64,000 bases of DNA, taken from Drosophila persimilis. Taxonomy: Eukaryota > Arthropoda > Insecta > Diptera > Drosophilidae. The translations under genes and the position numbers were made by a program. The stretch lies in NCBI RefSeq assembly GCF_003286085.1, contig NW_020825289.1, forward strand, positions 14,322,001-14,386,000. Reading direction: 5' to 3'. Position 1 is the first letter of the stretch, and each line of letters opens with the position of its first letter. Below are positions 34,223-46,220 of the stretch, piece after piece. The notes under the pieces are model-generated. The model had not been told where the DNA came from. It searched no databases and was given only the letters and a program-made list of their open reading frames with translations.

Positions 34223-37200
34223 TTAGTATTCGTAATTGTCCATGTTGCGTCGAAATTCGCGTCGATGCAGTGCTGTAATGCGCGGCGGAGTGCCCCAGGA
34301 GTGGAAGGGAGGATACACGGTAGCACCAGACCGAGAAAGTGGGCGTTTGAGGCTCCTCGTTGATCCCGTGGGCAGCGAGTTGCTGGAGGTGCTTCGCATG
34401 TAGGCAGAAAAGGCGCTGGGAGACGGAGACTCGCCCTCAAATTGTTGGGGAAAACGACCGCGTATGCCAGCACCGCTCCAATTCATCGTCGGTTGATTGG
34501 GTAGGAAACAGCGTTTACAAACGGCTGCGGGTTGACGCAGTCGCTCGTGTTGGGGGTAGTACGCGACCTGCATGGGGCGAAGATTTCAATTAGTCTTATC
34601 CCTTATCCCATTAATCATCAAACCGAACGGCTATCACAGGTCTACAGATGTACAATAAAGAAAAGTGCACTAATAGACTCAATGTGAAAATTGTAGACAT
34701 GTCTCATACAAGCTCCACTACAAGAAGAAGGGTACGAAGAATGGGTTCTTATCTAGTTAAAGAAACAAACTAAGCAAAAGATATGTGAATGATGAAGTCA
34801 GTCATGCCAATTAGCCGTAGCATGCCAATTAAGAGTAAAGATTTAAATAATTTAATTAAGTTAATAACCAAAACAGTTTTTTAGTGAATTTATATACAAA
34901 TGAAAAGGAATATGAATACAAATACGAATCGCGATCGCCAGAATTGATCAAATAGATTTCTTACGATCAGCGAATACAAAAAACAGAGATGGGTATGGCG
35001 GGAAATTTCAAATTTAAAAAAAGCGGTGGAGACGCAGGCGCCACCTATTGGTAGTGTCTATTGTGCTGAGATTCGTAGCATACTTTTGGGAATATATATA
35101 AAAATCAAGTAGCAAAGTGGGCGCGATGTTCAAATGTGTTGTTGTTACTGTTGAAAAATACCCTTGCTCCTTGGAAGCTTTATTCCGGCATAACCATCCC
35201 AAGCGGTGAAGCGCAAGCGGTAAACATTTCAACGTTGCCATGAAAATACCATAAACCAGTGCAATATTAACTTTTACATTTTCATTCCACCAACAACGAC
35301 AGCACTCGAACTAAAGCGCTTAAGGCCCAGGCTTTGTGCAACTGAAAACTTTTCATCTGACAAACATCTGAAAGTGCAGGCTGCCGAAATTAAGGAGGAT
35401 GAAGCGTAAGCCAACAACGAGACAATGTGCCGGAAATTAGCCGGCTATCCTTAACACCCAATGAAACCATGGCAAGGACGTCAGAAGCAGAAAATAGAAT
35501 TTCCGAGAAATAAGTTAAAATGCGAACGGAAATGAGTCCATAATCAAGTGAAAAGTGTAGGAAAAACACTCCTTGGGGTTTATTCTTCCTGTTTTAAAGA
35601 GCACAAATAAATCTTTGAACAATTTTCAACTTCGACAGTAAATCTATAAGATGCAACGTGTACTAGGCGATCGATGTCTATCATGCTCAATACAAACGTG
35701 GACATAATCAAGATACATTCACTACCAGTGACTAGTAGCCAGTAGCCGGGCGATAGAACGCAGATGAGGGGTCTGTGGCAGGCAAGTGCTATACCGCTCG
35801 TGAAACATAATACAACCAGTTTCTCAGGTCATTCTAGTTACCAAAAAACATTAAGATGCAAGGCAATCACATTCATGACAAGGAAATGAATTATAAATAA
35901 ATAAAATACACTTAAGGACCACACATCGAACCATCGAACGCCATTTACTCATACAAATTGCCTGGCGTCACGTCCTGATCGACTAAAGCGCCCGCCACCG
36001 CCTCCAGTGGTACTGCGAAGGTATCGGTAGCTGGGCAGAAAGCCCGAGCGGTACACGGCCCCAATGTGACGCTTCTGCGGCGATGTCGATTGCTCATTCC
36101 CTGGCTCCGTGTCCGGCTCCTCGGCATCGGCATCCGCATCTGCAGCTGCAACAGCGACAGCGTCATTGAGCTCAGCATCATTGCCATGCTCAATGCCGAA
36201 CAACTCGGGATCCTTGGAAGTGTCTTTTATGGAATAATATATATAAACGTATGTACAAAAACTGTGCTAATAAGGTGCCGGATAGCAGCTAGCTAGGGTG
36301 CAAGGTAAAGGTGCTGATTGCATAAACAAAAATTCGAGAAAACAAGTCAAAGGAGTGGCATCCCCGGCTATCCGAGGTCGATATCGATATCGGTCTGTGA
36401 AATACGTCTTCCGGTTAGACTGAATATAAAATAAGCTGCAATGTTGGACCAATTGCAGGTACCCTGCGTGACTCAGGCCCCTTGTTGGCATACCACAAGA
36501 CGGCCGCGCACTTACCTAGGAAACGTTTCTCGGCCCGACGGTAATCGTTCCAGTCGAGATCGGCGTACCCGGCATAGCTTGGATACCACCAATAGCTCTG
36601 CATGGGATCGGCATAGTCGGGGGCGGCAGCGGGCAGCATCATCTCCTCGTCCTCGCGCTTCTGTTGCACACCATGCACCGGCGATGATTTAAGAGCCCCC
36701 AAGTTCCGTTTCTCGGCTCCAGCGCGCTGATTGTGGTGCTGCTGCGAGTTGTAGCGGGCGACTGCAGCCACATTCCGCTTCGGCTGCTCCCGGTGGGTAC
36801 TGGGAGCACTCTGAAGACGCGCCACCATGGCCAGGTTGCGTTTGCCATTGGGCATGGGGAGCTGAAAGTCGCGGGCCAGGGTTCCTACATTTCGCTTGCC
36901 GTAGGTCATAAATCCGCCAGCTCTGGCCAGGCTACCAATGTATCGCTTCTGCTCGCTCGGCTCAGCGGAGTCTGCATCGGCGTAATCCTCGCCCGGCTCC
37001 GCGGTTGGCAGCTGTCCGTTCTTGGCCAGGGTGGCCAGGCTTCTCTTGGGGGCGTTCAGGAGTCCTTGTGCGGCCAAGGCGGCCACTGAGCGCTTGTCCT
37101 CCTCCATGTAGTCCGAGTACTCACCCAGGGGCTGCTCCTCTCCCACGGCCAGCTGGCGCTCACGGAGCAGGTTCTTCAGCTGATTACGCAAGGCGGAGGC

Positions 37201-40200
37201 CTACGGAAAGGTGGAAGATGGCGAAAAGCAATTTAAACTCAAAGCCCGTGCAGCTGTTGCTCTGCACTGGCGTAAATAAATCCTTTCACGTCACAGGCAA
37301 ATACGAGCTGGGACAGGTGACTTACGTGTAGCTGATACTCGGGGCTGGGGTTCATCAATTGACTTATTATGGACTCCATCTCGCAGGGCGACACATTTGC
37401 AACATCATCAGTGGCACTCACGGCAAACGAGCGCGGCTGAAAGGCCTAAAGGTAACAGAACAGAATTGATGAGAAAATTAGTAGGCACTTTAACATTTAC
37501 ATCATCCCCCAGATCAACAAATGGTTTTCGCCTTAAACACTTCTTCCGGTTTGGATTTAAAGCAGTCCATTACATAGTCTACTGTTTTCCACTTAATCGC
37601 AGCAATTATTTGCGCTAAATTGAGTTTGAAATCGTGTGTGGATGCTGCTCGCATTGTCCTCTCGACTTCTCAGCTCACAATTCGAGACTCTATCGGAATT
37701 GTGAGACATTCTCGGAATTACCTACTTTTCTCTTCAAGAAAAGGATCTCTTAAGCTTTTATTAGTTGTCTACTTTGGGGCGCCATTGGGGAATGAGCAAC
37801 AGGCAATCGAAAGCCTCTCATCGGCTTGTCACATTGCCTTTAATGCCTTTCCGCACATCTAGTAGGAAAGTGGAAAGTGTCTAATCTGGAGGGCACAAAG
37901 CTTGTATGCCTCTGTGAGTGCGTCTGTGAACATCTAAGCCAAGTTCATAATACGTATTTTTCTTTGCAAGTACACAAGACAAGCGAAGACACGTCGAAAC
38001 AGTTTGTTGGGCAAATGGTCGTTCATGTGAAAGGATAACTCCCAGTCACTGGATATCTTAAGCGTACGAGTATGTGTGTGTTTATGCTCATGTGGGCGCT
38101 TCCGCCCAAACTGTGGGCCGGGGGCGTGGAGCAAGAGACAATGCTTCCTTCCGAACTTAATAACTGGACCGCCGTGGAGAATGGAAGGCGGAAGTGGGGC
38201 CAGGCGCTGCAGAACAAGGGCGCACAGGATGTGTCCTAGGATGTGCTCGCTGGCGGCGCCCCAGTTCGTAAATCACCAGCAGAAATTGACAGCCCCCAAC
38301 CCCTCCTGTGGGCACTCGTGCGTGTGTGCTTCTGTGCTGTACTTTTGGTACAGAACCCGCAACCGGAGGCCCGAGCTCATGTCTTATTAGCACTCGATAT
38401 GATGCCCCGAAGGTGTTTGTTTAGTCAACTGCATTTGATATACTTCGGAGATATTTACTATATGTACTATATTGTGGCATCATTCGAGTGTGGCGAGGTC
38501 GCCGATTTGCGAGCAACAAATCATTTAAAAATCGTGTATTTTGTGCAAATTTGTTGGTCACGCCCAGGCAATTAAAGTGTTTATTCATGAATTATGCCGT
38601 ACATAAATATTCCTTTGAATATCCATAATTCGCATAATGACAATGCGCATATTTGGTATTTATTTTGGCCTTTTGTCGTGCATGCCGCTGAATGGGGGCC
38701 TTCAGAATCTGGTCTCCATGCCACTGCGTGGCTGGCATTTCCTAAACAAACGAACAAAAACGCTAGATGTCGAGCGGATACACTGCGCGGCACGGCAGTC
38801 TTGTGCTACCTGTCCAAGGTCCTTTATTCATGGCAGGACAAATGAAACGGGACACTGGGTGGAGGGTAACATTTTCCGTTGACAAAGTTTTCCCGCCTCA
38901 TTTCGCTAATTCTGCGCACATTTTCTAGAGATGAAATATTCGGAATATCCTCATACTTTAAGCTAAAACTGTGAGCTTCGGAACTCTCTTGAAAAGATAC
39001 TCAAAATTACCTTTTCCCTGCCTTTAAACCCAGCGTCAACTCAACTTTACTGGTAGTTTTATGTCTGCCTCTGACAGCCAAAAACACTTTCGGGCCTGAT
39101 TTCGCGATAATATTTAATTAATTTATCCGCAGGGCCGCAATAAAAAAGGATTTGGATCGTAAATGAGCCTGCAAAATGTCCTTACATCTGCGAATCGGGG
39201 ACGCTTAAATGAAAATCCAATTAAACTGGAACATGGGGCACAAAGAGGAGAAAATCAATACGCAAATAGCAGAAAACTTCATCAAAGTGCCCAATGCGCT
39301 CAGTAAGAGGAAAGCCGACAGGACGTGGCCAATAAAGGATACGGCAAACAATTGATTCGAACCCACATCGCTCGTCTAATTGGGCATAAGATTATGCACG
39401 AACTGCAATGGCCAGAGGAAAAGTTGCAAAAGTATCTGCTCGGATTGGCCAGGAGTCCTGTTGACATTTGCCCTTAATGATGCTCAACATAGAGCCTAAG
39501 GGCTGCTGACCTCCCATTTTCCCCTCTTTCACTAAGCTGGCTGCTGCCTGTTGAGCTGCGTATACCGCCAGTGTCCAGTGTCCACTGTCCAGTGTCCAGC
39601 CACAAGCAAATTATCGCAGACCACCGGGCAAACAGATTCGCCAGCCTCCCCCATGTCCGCTCTCCTGGGACATTTAATGACGCTGTTTCGTTTGGCTTTT
39701 ATTTTACTTATATAAATACTGTGTGCAATATTAAAACTTAAGTGCTCTGCCTCTGACCTTCCCGGGAATACAGAGGGTCGGAGTCGCGACGGAGAGGACT
39801 CAAGCCCTGCATTGCGTTGCTGGAATTTGTAGAAAAAGGTGAGTTGAGAAAAAGGTTCGAAGTTCCAAGCTATGTATTCTACGGGAATGTTTTTCACATT
39901 GAAGGATAAAAGGACGGGGTTCCTGCTGAGGAATTTCCCTTTTTGATATAAGGAGATAATTAATTTTTTGAGTGCTTTTCGATTAAAATATTATGCCGCC
40001 TAGTTTTTGCTTTTCATGTTTATTCCTTTCCCTTCCCTTCAATTTCCATTCTCCGCCTGCACATTTGTTTCCACTACATCTACCATAATGTCCAGCTGGC
40101 ATTTGGTTTGAAATGTCATCCGACATTCTGGAACACTTGGAACTCCCTTTATCGCTTTACATGAGCATTAAAAGCTGAAACAATCCACACACACACAATG

Positions 40201-42935
40201 GCAGTAATTACTGAAACCCAAACAGGCATTGACAATGGATCCATACACGGACACGCATCCCACGCATCGGCCTCCTTTGCATTGATTTTGGAAATAACAC
40301 AGATTGAATTGATAGCCCCTGACCGTGTCAACTACTTTATGGAATAATCAATAAAGTTCTCCATTGTGCCGCTTTTCGGGGGCTAGCAAAGTGCGAATCA
40401 GTCTGAAACTCAAACAAACTGGCTAGAAGAGGCTTCAAAACTATGGTGTAGATTTGAATATGTTTACATAACTTTCATGGTCGGGGCATATCTGCAGGCA
40501 AACAGCACTCAGACGATTCTAGGAATTTGAAACGCATCCGCGCAACCTAAGGCCATCTCAAGGACCCATTATAAACAACCAGAATGTGTGCTTCGTTTTA
40601 CTCTCGAATATTTTCTGGAGCGTAAAAGCAACAAATGATTTTTCGGCTCTGGCAATAGACAAAGCGAAGAGCCAGGCACCTACCGGCGCGAAATGCGGGC
40701 TGAGGTAATGGACCAGCATCCGGCAATCCCCACCGCCCCATCCTCGTGGGTGTGGTACAATTTATTACCATTGTGCCCTGTTGAAATCCATTTGACTCTC
40801 TAGCATTTTAATGAAAATGTAAACGCACAACTGGCGCGGCAATCGAAACATGAGAGGATATTGATATCTTTCCACGCTGCGAGTCAGCGTTGCCCATATT
40901 TCCCTTCCAGCATTCGAACATACACACGTCTAAGTATGTACATATTTGCATTACATTTTCCTGCCTTCCCTTGGCATAATGCGATGTTTGCACAAAGTAT
41001 TTTTTTTGTTCCTTTTTTCTCATTGTAAAATCGCAGAGTTCCTGGGAATCGGATAAAATGTCTAGCAAAGCAAAATATTTATGCGCGAGGGCTTTCAAAT
41101 GATGGAAGATGGATCTGTTCCATAGAGAAGTTTTTCTTTAATTCTGATTCCCAAATAAAGATGAACCTTCTTTGAATAAATTTGTGTCTATAAAGATTTC
41201 AGACATTGCGAAATAATTTGTATGTGTGGACTGTCCGAGCTCTGATTTTTCAGGATAGAAACGCGTAAACGAATTAGCACATTCCCACCAGACAGCGTTT
41301 TGCCTGCCTGAAATAATTAACTTTGGAAATTTTTCCGCTGTCGATGTCGATGTCGATGTCGTTTCCTTTGAATGATGGGCATGATGGGTGGAAATCAGTT
41401 TTAATTGCTATCGATTCGGTGCAGATGATGCGCTGCGTGCAGCACTAATCGATGCCTGTTCTAATTATAGAACTTTTTTCCACGGTACCGATTTCGCGGT
41501 TGACGTTGACGGGTGATGTGATGCGTCATAGATCGCGCATCTTGCATACTGCATGGAGGAGGCTCTCCCACAACAGGACGACTCCCTCATTCACTCGTAT
41601 CCATTTCCCTTCCATTTGCTGGCTGAGTCATTGTCCTTTCCGTGGTGGTGCATTATCATTAAGAAATTTATGTATTCCATACTGAATATCCATTGACAAA
41701 GTAAATTCGGGTTTCCAAAACTAGACCTAAATTCCTTTAAAGCATTGGAAGCATTTATGTCACTTTCTCCGCAAATAGGCTCAATAATTGTCCATCCCAA
41801 AAGCACTTAAGCTGTCTCTCTGCATTGTTTCTGGAATAGGCAGAAGCCAGAAGTCAGAAACTTGGGAACAACTCAACCGCAATTTCCTTCATTTCCAAGC
41901 AGCATTCCCTCGAATGGGGTTAAACCGTTTAAACCAGTAAACCAGTGAAACTGTGAAGTATTTTTGGACTATAGTTTGAGTTGTGAAGTCGACAGAAAGT
42001 CGTATGCCAGAGAACAATAATTTGTCAGTGCAGTTTTCGCTTGCCAGCTATGACGAACGGCCATCAAGGACCTGGCAGCAATGCTGGAAAATGTCGGCAA
42101 ATGCCACCAACGGACAATAGAAATCTCCATGCATTCCACATACATACAGATATGGCAATAAAAAACAAAAGACTGAAAAATTGCACTTTTGGACCGCATT
42201 TGTCGCCCCACCGCGGAAGTGTGCCGACCACGACGTGGTTGCAACCGCAATGGCAACTGTTGCAGAAGACAAATGTCGGGGGAGGCGTGGCATTGGCAAA
42301 TATAAATTACTACAAAGTGACGGTGCCCTGAAAAATGGAGTCCAATTTGGTCCTCTTGCTGGCTCCCGGCCTCAAGCTGAGCAGCTGCCGACAATTTCGT
42401 ATTTTCTGACAATCTAATTAATGGTAAGTGGACACTCTCATTTTGAAATGGTTGGCTCATGTTCTCAGAGGATGATTTCTTGAATATTTTGACTGAATTA
42501 TTAGCTCAAATGCGTACATTCCTTCCCTCCTTCCACTCCTCTCTAAAAGCTCAACATCTTCATTGTTTGAGATAACTTTTGCTAATTGTATAAGTCCTTT
42601 GGCCAGCAAAGCTTTATTATATCCCATTTTCCACTTGGGAAGACCAACAGAGAAACGAGATATTTACGTCTATGGTACGTACAAACACGAAAAAAGCAAT
42701 TTCCCAGAATCGCATGCCCCGCCGCACACACGTCAACAAATACGAATATAAATTTGAGAGAAGAAGCGAGCAGCCAGCAGCGAGCAGCGCTTGTACCAGT
42801 CCATAAAACTCAAAGAAAATTTGAAAAAATTCGAAAATTGAAAATATAATCCCCAGGACTTACGGCATTCAGCAGCATTGAGAGCAACAGTATCAGCCAT
42901 TTGCTGCTGTGTGCAGTTTTGTGCACCGCCTGCAT
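34223..42935 (-). CDS. Nplp1: Nplp1 predicted long form with extra exon and shifted last exon
   Basis: This form uses exons 42935-42864, 37445-37326, 37200-36516, 36223-35955 and 34567-34223 and joins to 496 residues. The extra exon starts after AAAAG, is in phase with the CTA|G donor (codon GAC), and ends at TTT|GTATGAG. It adds an acidic Asp/Ala-rich stretch and, after KR at 343-344, HIGAVYRSGFLPSYRYLR, clearly like YIGSLARAGGF of the same precursor. Its length (269 nt) shifts the frame, so the last exon is read as VAYYPQHERLRQ... through to ...RRNMDNYEY, 114 residues, with KR at 400-401 and 456-457 and two RR sites. If the internal donor is not used, the extra exon simply ends one codon later (Val, stop at 35949), giving 383 residues. 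The splice sites are inferred from phase and frame. The acceptor has a poor pyrimidine tract. Confidence 0.55.
34515..42935 (-). CDS. Nplp1: Neuropeptide-like precursor 1, 309-residue form
   Basis: Coding exons are 42935-42864, 37445-37326, 37200-36516 and 34567-34515, joining to 309 residues, the length I recall for D. melanogaster. Residues 1-24 (MQAVHKTAHSSKWLILLLSM...) form a signal peptide across the first splice. Dibasic KR sites release related peptides: SVAALAAQGLLNAP, YIGSLARAGGFMTY-Gly and NVGTLARDFQLPMPN-Gly (both amidated, followed by GKR), NLAMVARLQSAPSTHREQP, NVAAVARYNSQQ..., and NLGALKSSPVHGVQQ. An acidic, Tyr-rich spacer follows and the last exon adds RVLPPTRATASTRSRL. Products are secreted neuropeptides. 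In flies the gene marks Apterous neurons of the ventral cord, and the VQQ peptide has been linked to the receptor guanylate cyclase Gyc76C. The 5.4-kb first intron separates the signal-peptide exon. The M/P and F changes versus D. melanogaster are conservative. Confidence 0.96.
35949..36223 (-). CDS. Nplp1: Nplp1 alternative exon encoding an HIGAV-type peptide
   Basis: An 89-90 codon open segment within the last Nplp1 intron, opening DTSKDPELFGIEHG and ending GRDARQFV-stop. It includes SPQKR followed by HIGAVYRSGFLPSYR, matching the [YN]-[IV]-G-[ST]-L-A-R pattern of Nplp1 peptides. The frame continues from exon 3 with no adjustment. It can act as a terminal exon (stop at 35949) or, via GTATGA at 35954, as an internal cassette. 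The unrelated intronic sequence around it has no comparable open frame, which argues for coding. Confidence 0.7.
37446..42863 (-). other. Nplp1: Nplp1 intron 1
   Basis: A 5.4-kb phase-0 intron from donor GTAAGT after CTG AAT GCC to acceptor TTACCTTTAG. It separates the signal-peptide exon from the mature-peptide exons. Apart from short AC and TCGATG repeats (about 40190 and 41338-41362) I see nothing I can name; enhancers for neuron-specific expression could lie here. Confidence 0.9.
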
Positions 42936-43250
42936 TGTGTCTGGCCTGCTCCGAAAAGAGTCAACGGCTAAGTCTCTATTAATTGGTTTTCCTTCTCTCT
43001 ATCAGCGGCAACGACCGCAGGGGTACCGGAACACGGACTCACTCACGAATCAAATCACGAATCACTCGAATCGAAAGGTGCACAGGACTCAGTACTCAGT
43101 AGCTCAGAACTTTTATTCAAACTGGTAACTGGTGGAAACGGTAACGGACAACGCGTAGCTTTTCTGTAACTCAGCTTCTGTGGACGCGTTCGCAACGGAG
43201 TCGTTCGCTCGACTGCTTGCCATTTGCCAGGACACTCGACTTTTTATACC
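42936..43250 (-). promoter_or_regulatory. Nplp1: Nplp1 promoter and 5' untranslated region
   Basis: On the minus strand a TATAAAA box occupies 43248-43242. An initiator-like GCAGTC with its A at 43214 lies 34 bases downstream, giving a predicted 5' untranslated region of about 280 bases to the ATG at 42935. TATA plus initiator at proper spacing supports a start here, but a 5' intron cannot be excluded. Confidence 0.5.
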
Positions 43251-43947
43251 CGAGCGGCTCCACGGATAAGCTGCTCCTCTCTCGCGGGCAGCTGCTCTCT
43301 CGGGAGCTTTTGAATCTTTGCGGGGCTCGGATAACAGCCGTCAACTGTTGCTGGTTGCTGGTTGCGGGCGGCGTTACAGGCCGTGGAATGTCCTGTTTCG
43401 TGGGCGCCTATGTAGGTAATGACGTCATAGCAGGCTGTAAGCCAAATGTTACTTGTTAGCGAGCCAATTGTATTGAGGCCAAGCGCGCAGCACAGTGGAC
43501 ACGATGGAAGTTTCGTGCATGAAGCCGAAAAGAACACATATTTCCACGTTGGCCCACTGTCCTGCACTCTCTTAGGGACCAATCGAAGAGAGTACAATTT
43601 CAACTCTCTTGCGGCATTTCTCATGTGTCCGCGCTCTCGGAGGTACCATCATTCGTTGGTCAGACACCATCGCCATCCAAGCAGCTGGCCAGAGCACTTG
43701 CGCAGCGCTGGGCTCACAATTAAAAGCGAAGCCGAGCCGGAAGAGGAAATTCGAGTTGCCCATACGCACTGTGGGACCACCGTTAGGGGTTTGCATGGGT
43801 GTCGGGAGAACGCAGGGCCAGACTGGTAAGCATTTGGGCGCATCATAAACTTGCAAAGTTTTTGAAATATATGACACACAAAGTTTGGACGGGTACTCGC
43901 AAAGGAACGTATGGGACAGGGACTGGACGCAGAAGCTGGCAAATACT

Positions 43948-44084
43948 TTTCAATTATAATTCCCTTTGCTTTTTCATTTGGCATCTCATATTTCAGTCGC
44001 TGTTCTTTGATGAAACTTTCAATTATAATCCGTTTTGCTTATCATTTGGCATCTCATATTTCAGTCGCTGTTCTTTGATGAAAC
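43948..44084. repeat. Direct tandem duplication, two copies of 68-69 bp
   Basis: Copy 1 is 43948-44016 and copy 2 is 44017-44084. Both start TTTCAATTATAAT and end TTCTTTGATGAAAC. The last 45 bases are identical, and differences cluster in the first third (TTCCCTTTGCTTTTT against CCGTTTTGCTTA). It lies about 0.7 kb upstream of the Nplp1 promoter. Confidence 0.95.
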
Positions 44085-44479
44085 TTTGCGGCTGTAAATT
44101 GACTGGAAGATAAGGCAATGCAGGTTTTCCGTTTTTGAAATATATTTTATTCTTGAATGTTTAAAACCACACATACAATCGGAGCTTCCTAAAGGAATCC
44201 TTTCATGCATTAGTAGGTATATGAATATTTGAGTACATTTATGGTCTTTGACTTTTCTTCTCTTAATTAGGGGTCGAGTTCTTGTGGCTTAATTTTGAGT
44301 TTGATTATCGCTTATCAATGGGCTGGCAATACATTCATCAATCACATTTAATATTCCTCTACTCCTTGCCGAACATATCATCGATAATGTCCAGAAAGGA
44401 CATGTAACCTTTCTATTATTAAATGTAAATACGCACATAGATCGTAATCTTCCTGCACAGAACAGGAGTAGAGCTGTGG

Positions 44480-44510
44480 CTATCCTATCCTTCTATCCTT
44501 CTATCCTTCT
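44480..44510. repeat. CTATCCTT tandem repeat
   Basis: About four copies of CTATCC(TT) in the Nplp1/uzip interval. Confidence 0.85.
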
Positions 44511-46220
44511 AACATAAATATCCATGGAGCTGAAACTGGAACCATATCTGGCAGGCACCCACCCCTACACGTGGACGGGCAACACGGGAGGCGTTCTATT
44601 TATGCAACATTCGAATACGAAATACAAATTCTGAAGCGTAAACAGGTAAAACGTAACCGCCGCCGCATAAACAGCGCTAGCGTTAAGGCTGCCTCTGGCC
44701 AAAACCATTGGCAGCCGCTTTCAGCGTTGCGCAAAGTGCACCCATGGTCTGCACATATGTCCGTGCGTCAGTGGAATTATGTTGGGCTATGTTCACGCCT
44801 GAATGCAACAGACGCGGCGGGGGGAGAGGGCAGATTGCAGGCCGATACAGCCGACTGAAGCTCAGACCACGCTAGCAGCGAAAAAGGGTTGGAGCCTGCG
44901 GTCACGGGCGGCTTTTGTTTCAGGCAAGCCATGCATAAAATTTGGTCAGCAGACCAGAGCCACAGGATGAACTGAGAGGCGCGTGTTAGCAGCCTAAGCC
45001 CCCTCCCCGCCTCGGCGCAAACTGAATATGTACATGCATTATTTACGCTGCAGCGACAAGTCGATAAACCTGGTAAAAGGTTTCGTTTCAGTTTGTCTGT
45101 ACAATAACGAAATGATCTGCGAGGCTTTGAATCAATTAATAATTGCTGCCATACAAATGTTGAGCCCCCAGCCAATAGATTTGACCAAATTATCTCTTTT
45201 AGGCAGATTAATCACCGAGAACTTGAACCTGAACATCGTGAATGGCAAACAAAAACTATGTTTAGAATACAGCAGAGGCGTTTTTGATTTGCTTTGACGC
45301 CCCCAAACGAAGGCAAGAATAACAACAGAACAACAGAAGTTCAATTGCCCTGGCATCCAAGCTGGAACCCGTTCGCCGGCCCAGCGGTCGTCATGTGGTC
45401 ACGCTTTAAAAATATCGCACACATAACAAGAATATCATGGGCTTCCAATGCAAAAGCGAGCCACTTTTTGTTTAGGTCTGTGCGAAACCCGCTTAGGGGG
45501 CTTTGTGGCTGGTGTGGAGCGATGATACTGTCGCCAGCAGAGCAGAACGTACGAACGAACGAATGAATTGATGTGTAATAAAATATATCGTGGTAGCTGG
45601 GTAGCTGGCTAGCTGGCTAGCTGGTACAATATTTCACTATCGCCGCCGCTCCACTCAACGTGCTTTGCATGATAATCGCGACAACAGCAGACTGCATGGC
45701 TTTCGACTATGCTAATTAGTTATTTAAATTTAAATTGACAAGGGGTACAAACAGAAATCGAATTAAAACACAAAGTCATGGCCAACGGGCTGATAATTAG
45801 CTGTTTAAACAAGCCTGAGAACGGTCTGATCTTCAGTTGCCCGAACCTGGCAGCTTGTGTGGCATTTTTCGGGCCTTATGCAATGCGCTACTGCCACTCG
45901 CCTCCACAAATGGCTCACAAGTGTCTAACTGTCAAAGTCGTTCCGTAAACGATGCAGTGACAATAAACAGATGGGCACAGGTGTTGCTCCAAGTGCCTGT
46001 AATTGGGCAGTTAGGGCGAGGCTAATGGGTATGTGCCTTGCATATATCATAGGAGTAATCGGAATCTATTCGAATAGTATTTCGAGTGCCGAAGACTGAG
46101 GTGTTTGTTTGATTGTAAATGTTCATTAAATTGGTCGTAGAAAAGCAATACTAAAATATAGTGTCTTATCTTAAAAACATTGGTTTTTTTCGCTTCCGTT
46201 GCAAGAAGAGGTTTCGTTGC

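Larger units (their letters stand above)
43251..46200. other. Nplp1 upstream / uzip downstream intergenic region
   Basis: No gene recognised. It contains a direct tandem duplication at 43948-44084, a CTATCCTT repeat at 44480-44510 and a GTAGCTGG repeat near 45597-45625. Open frames present do not resemble proteins I know. Confidence 0.6.
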
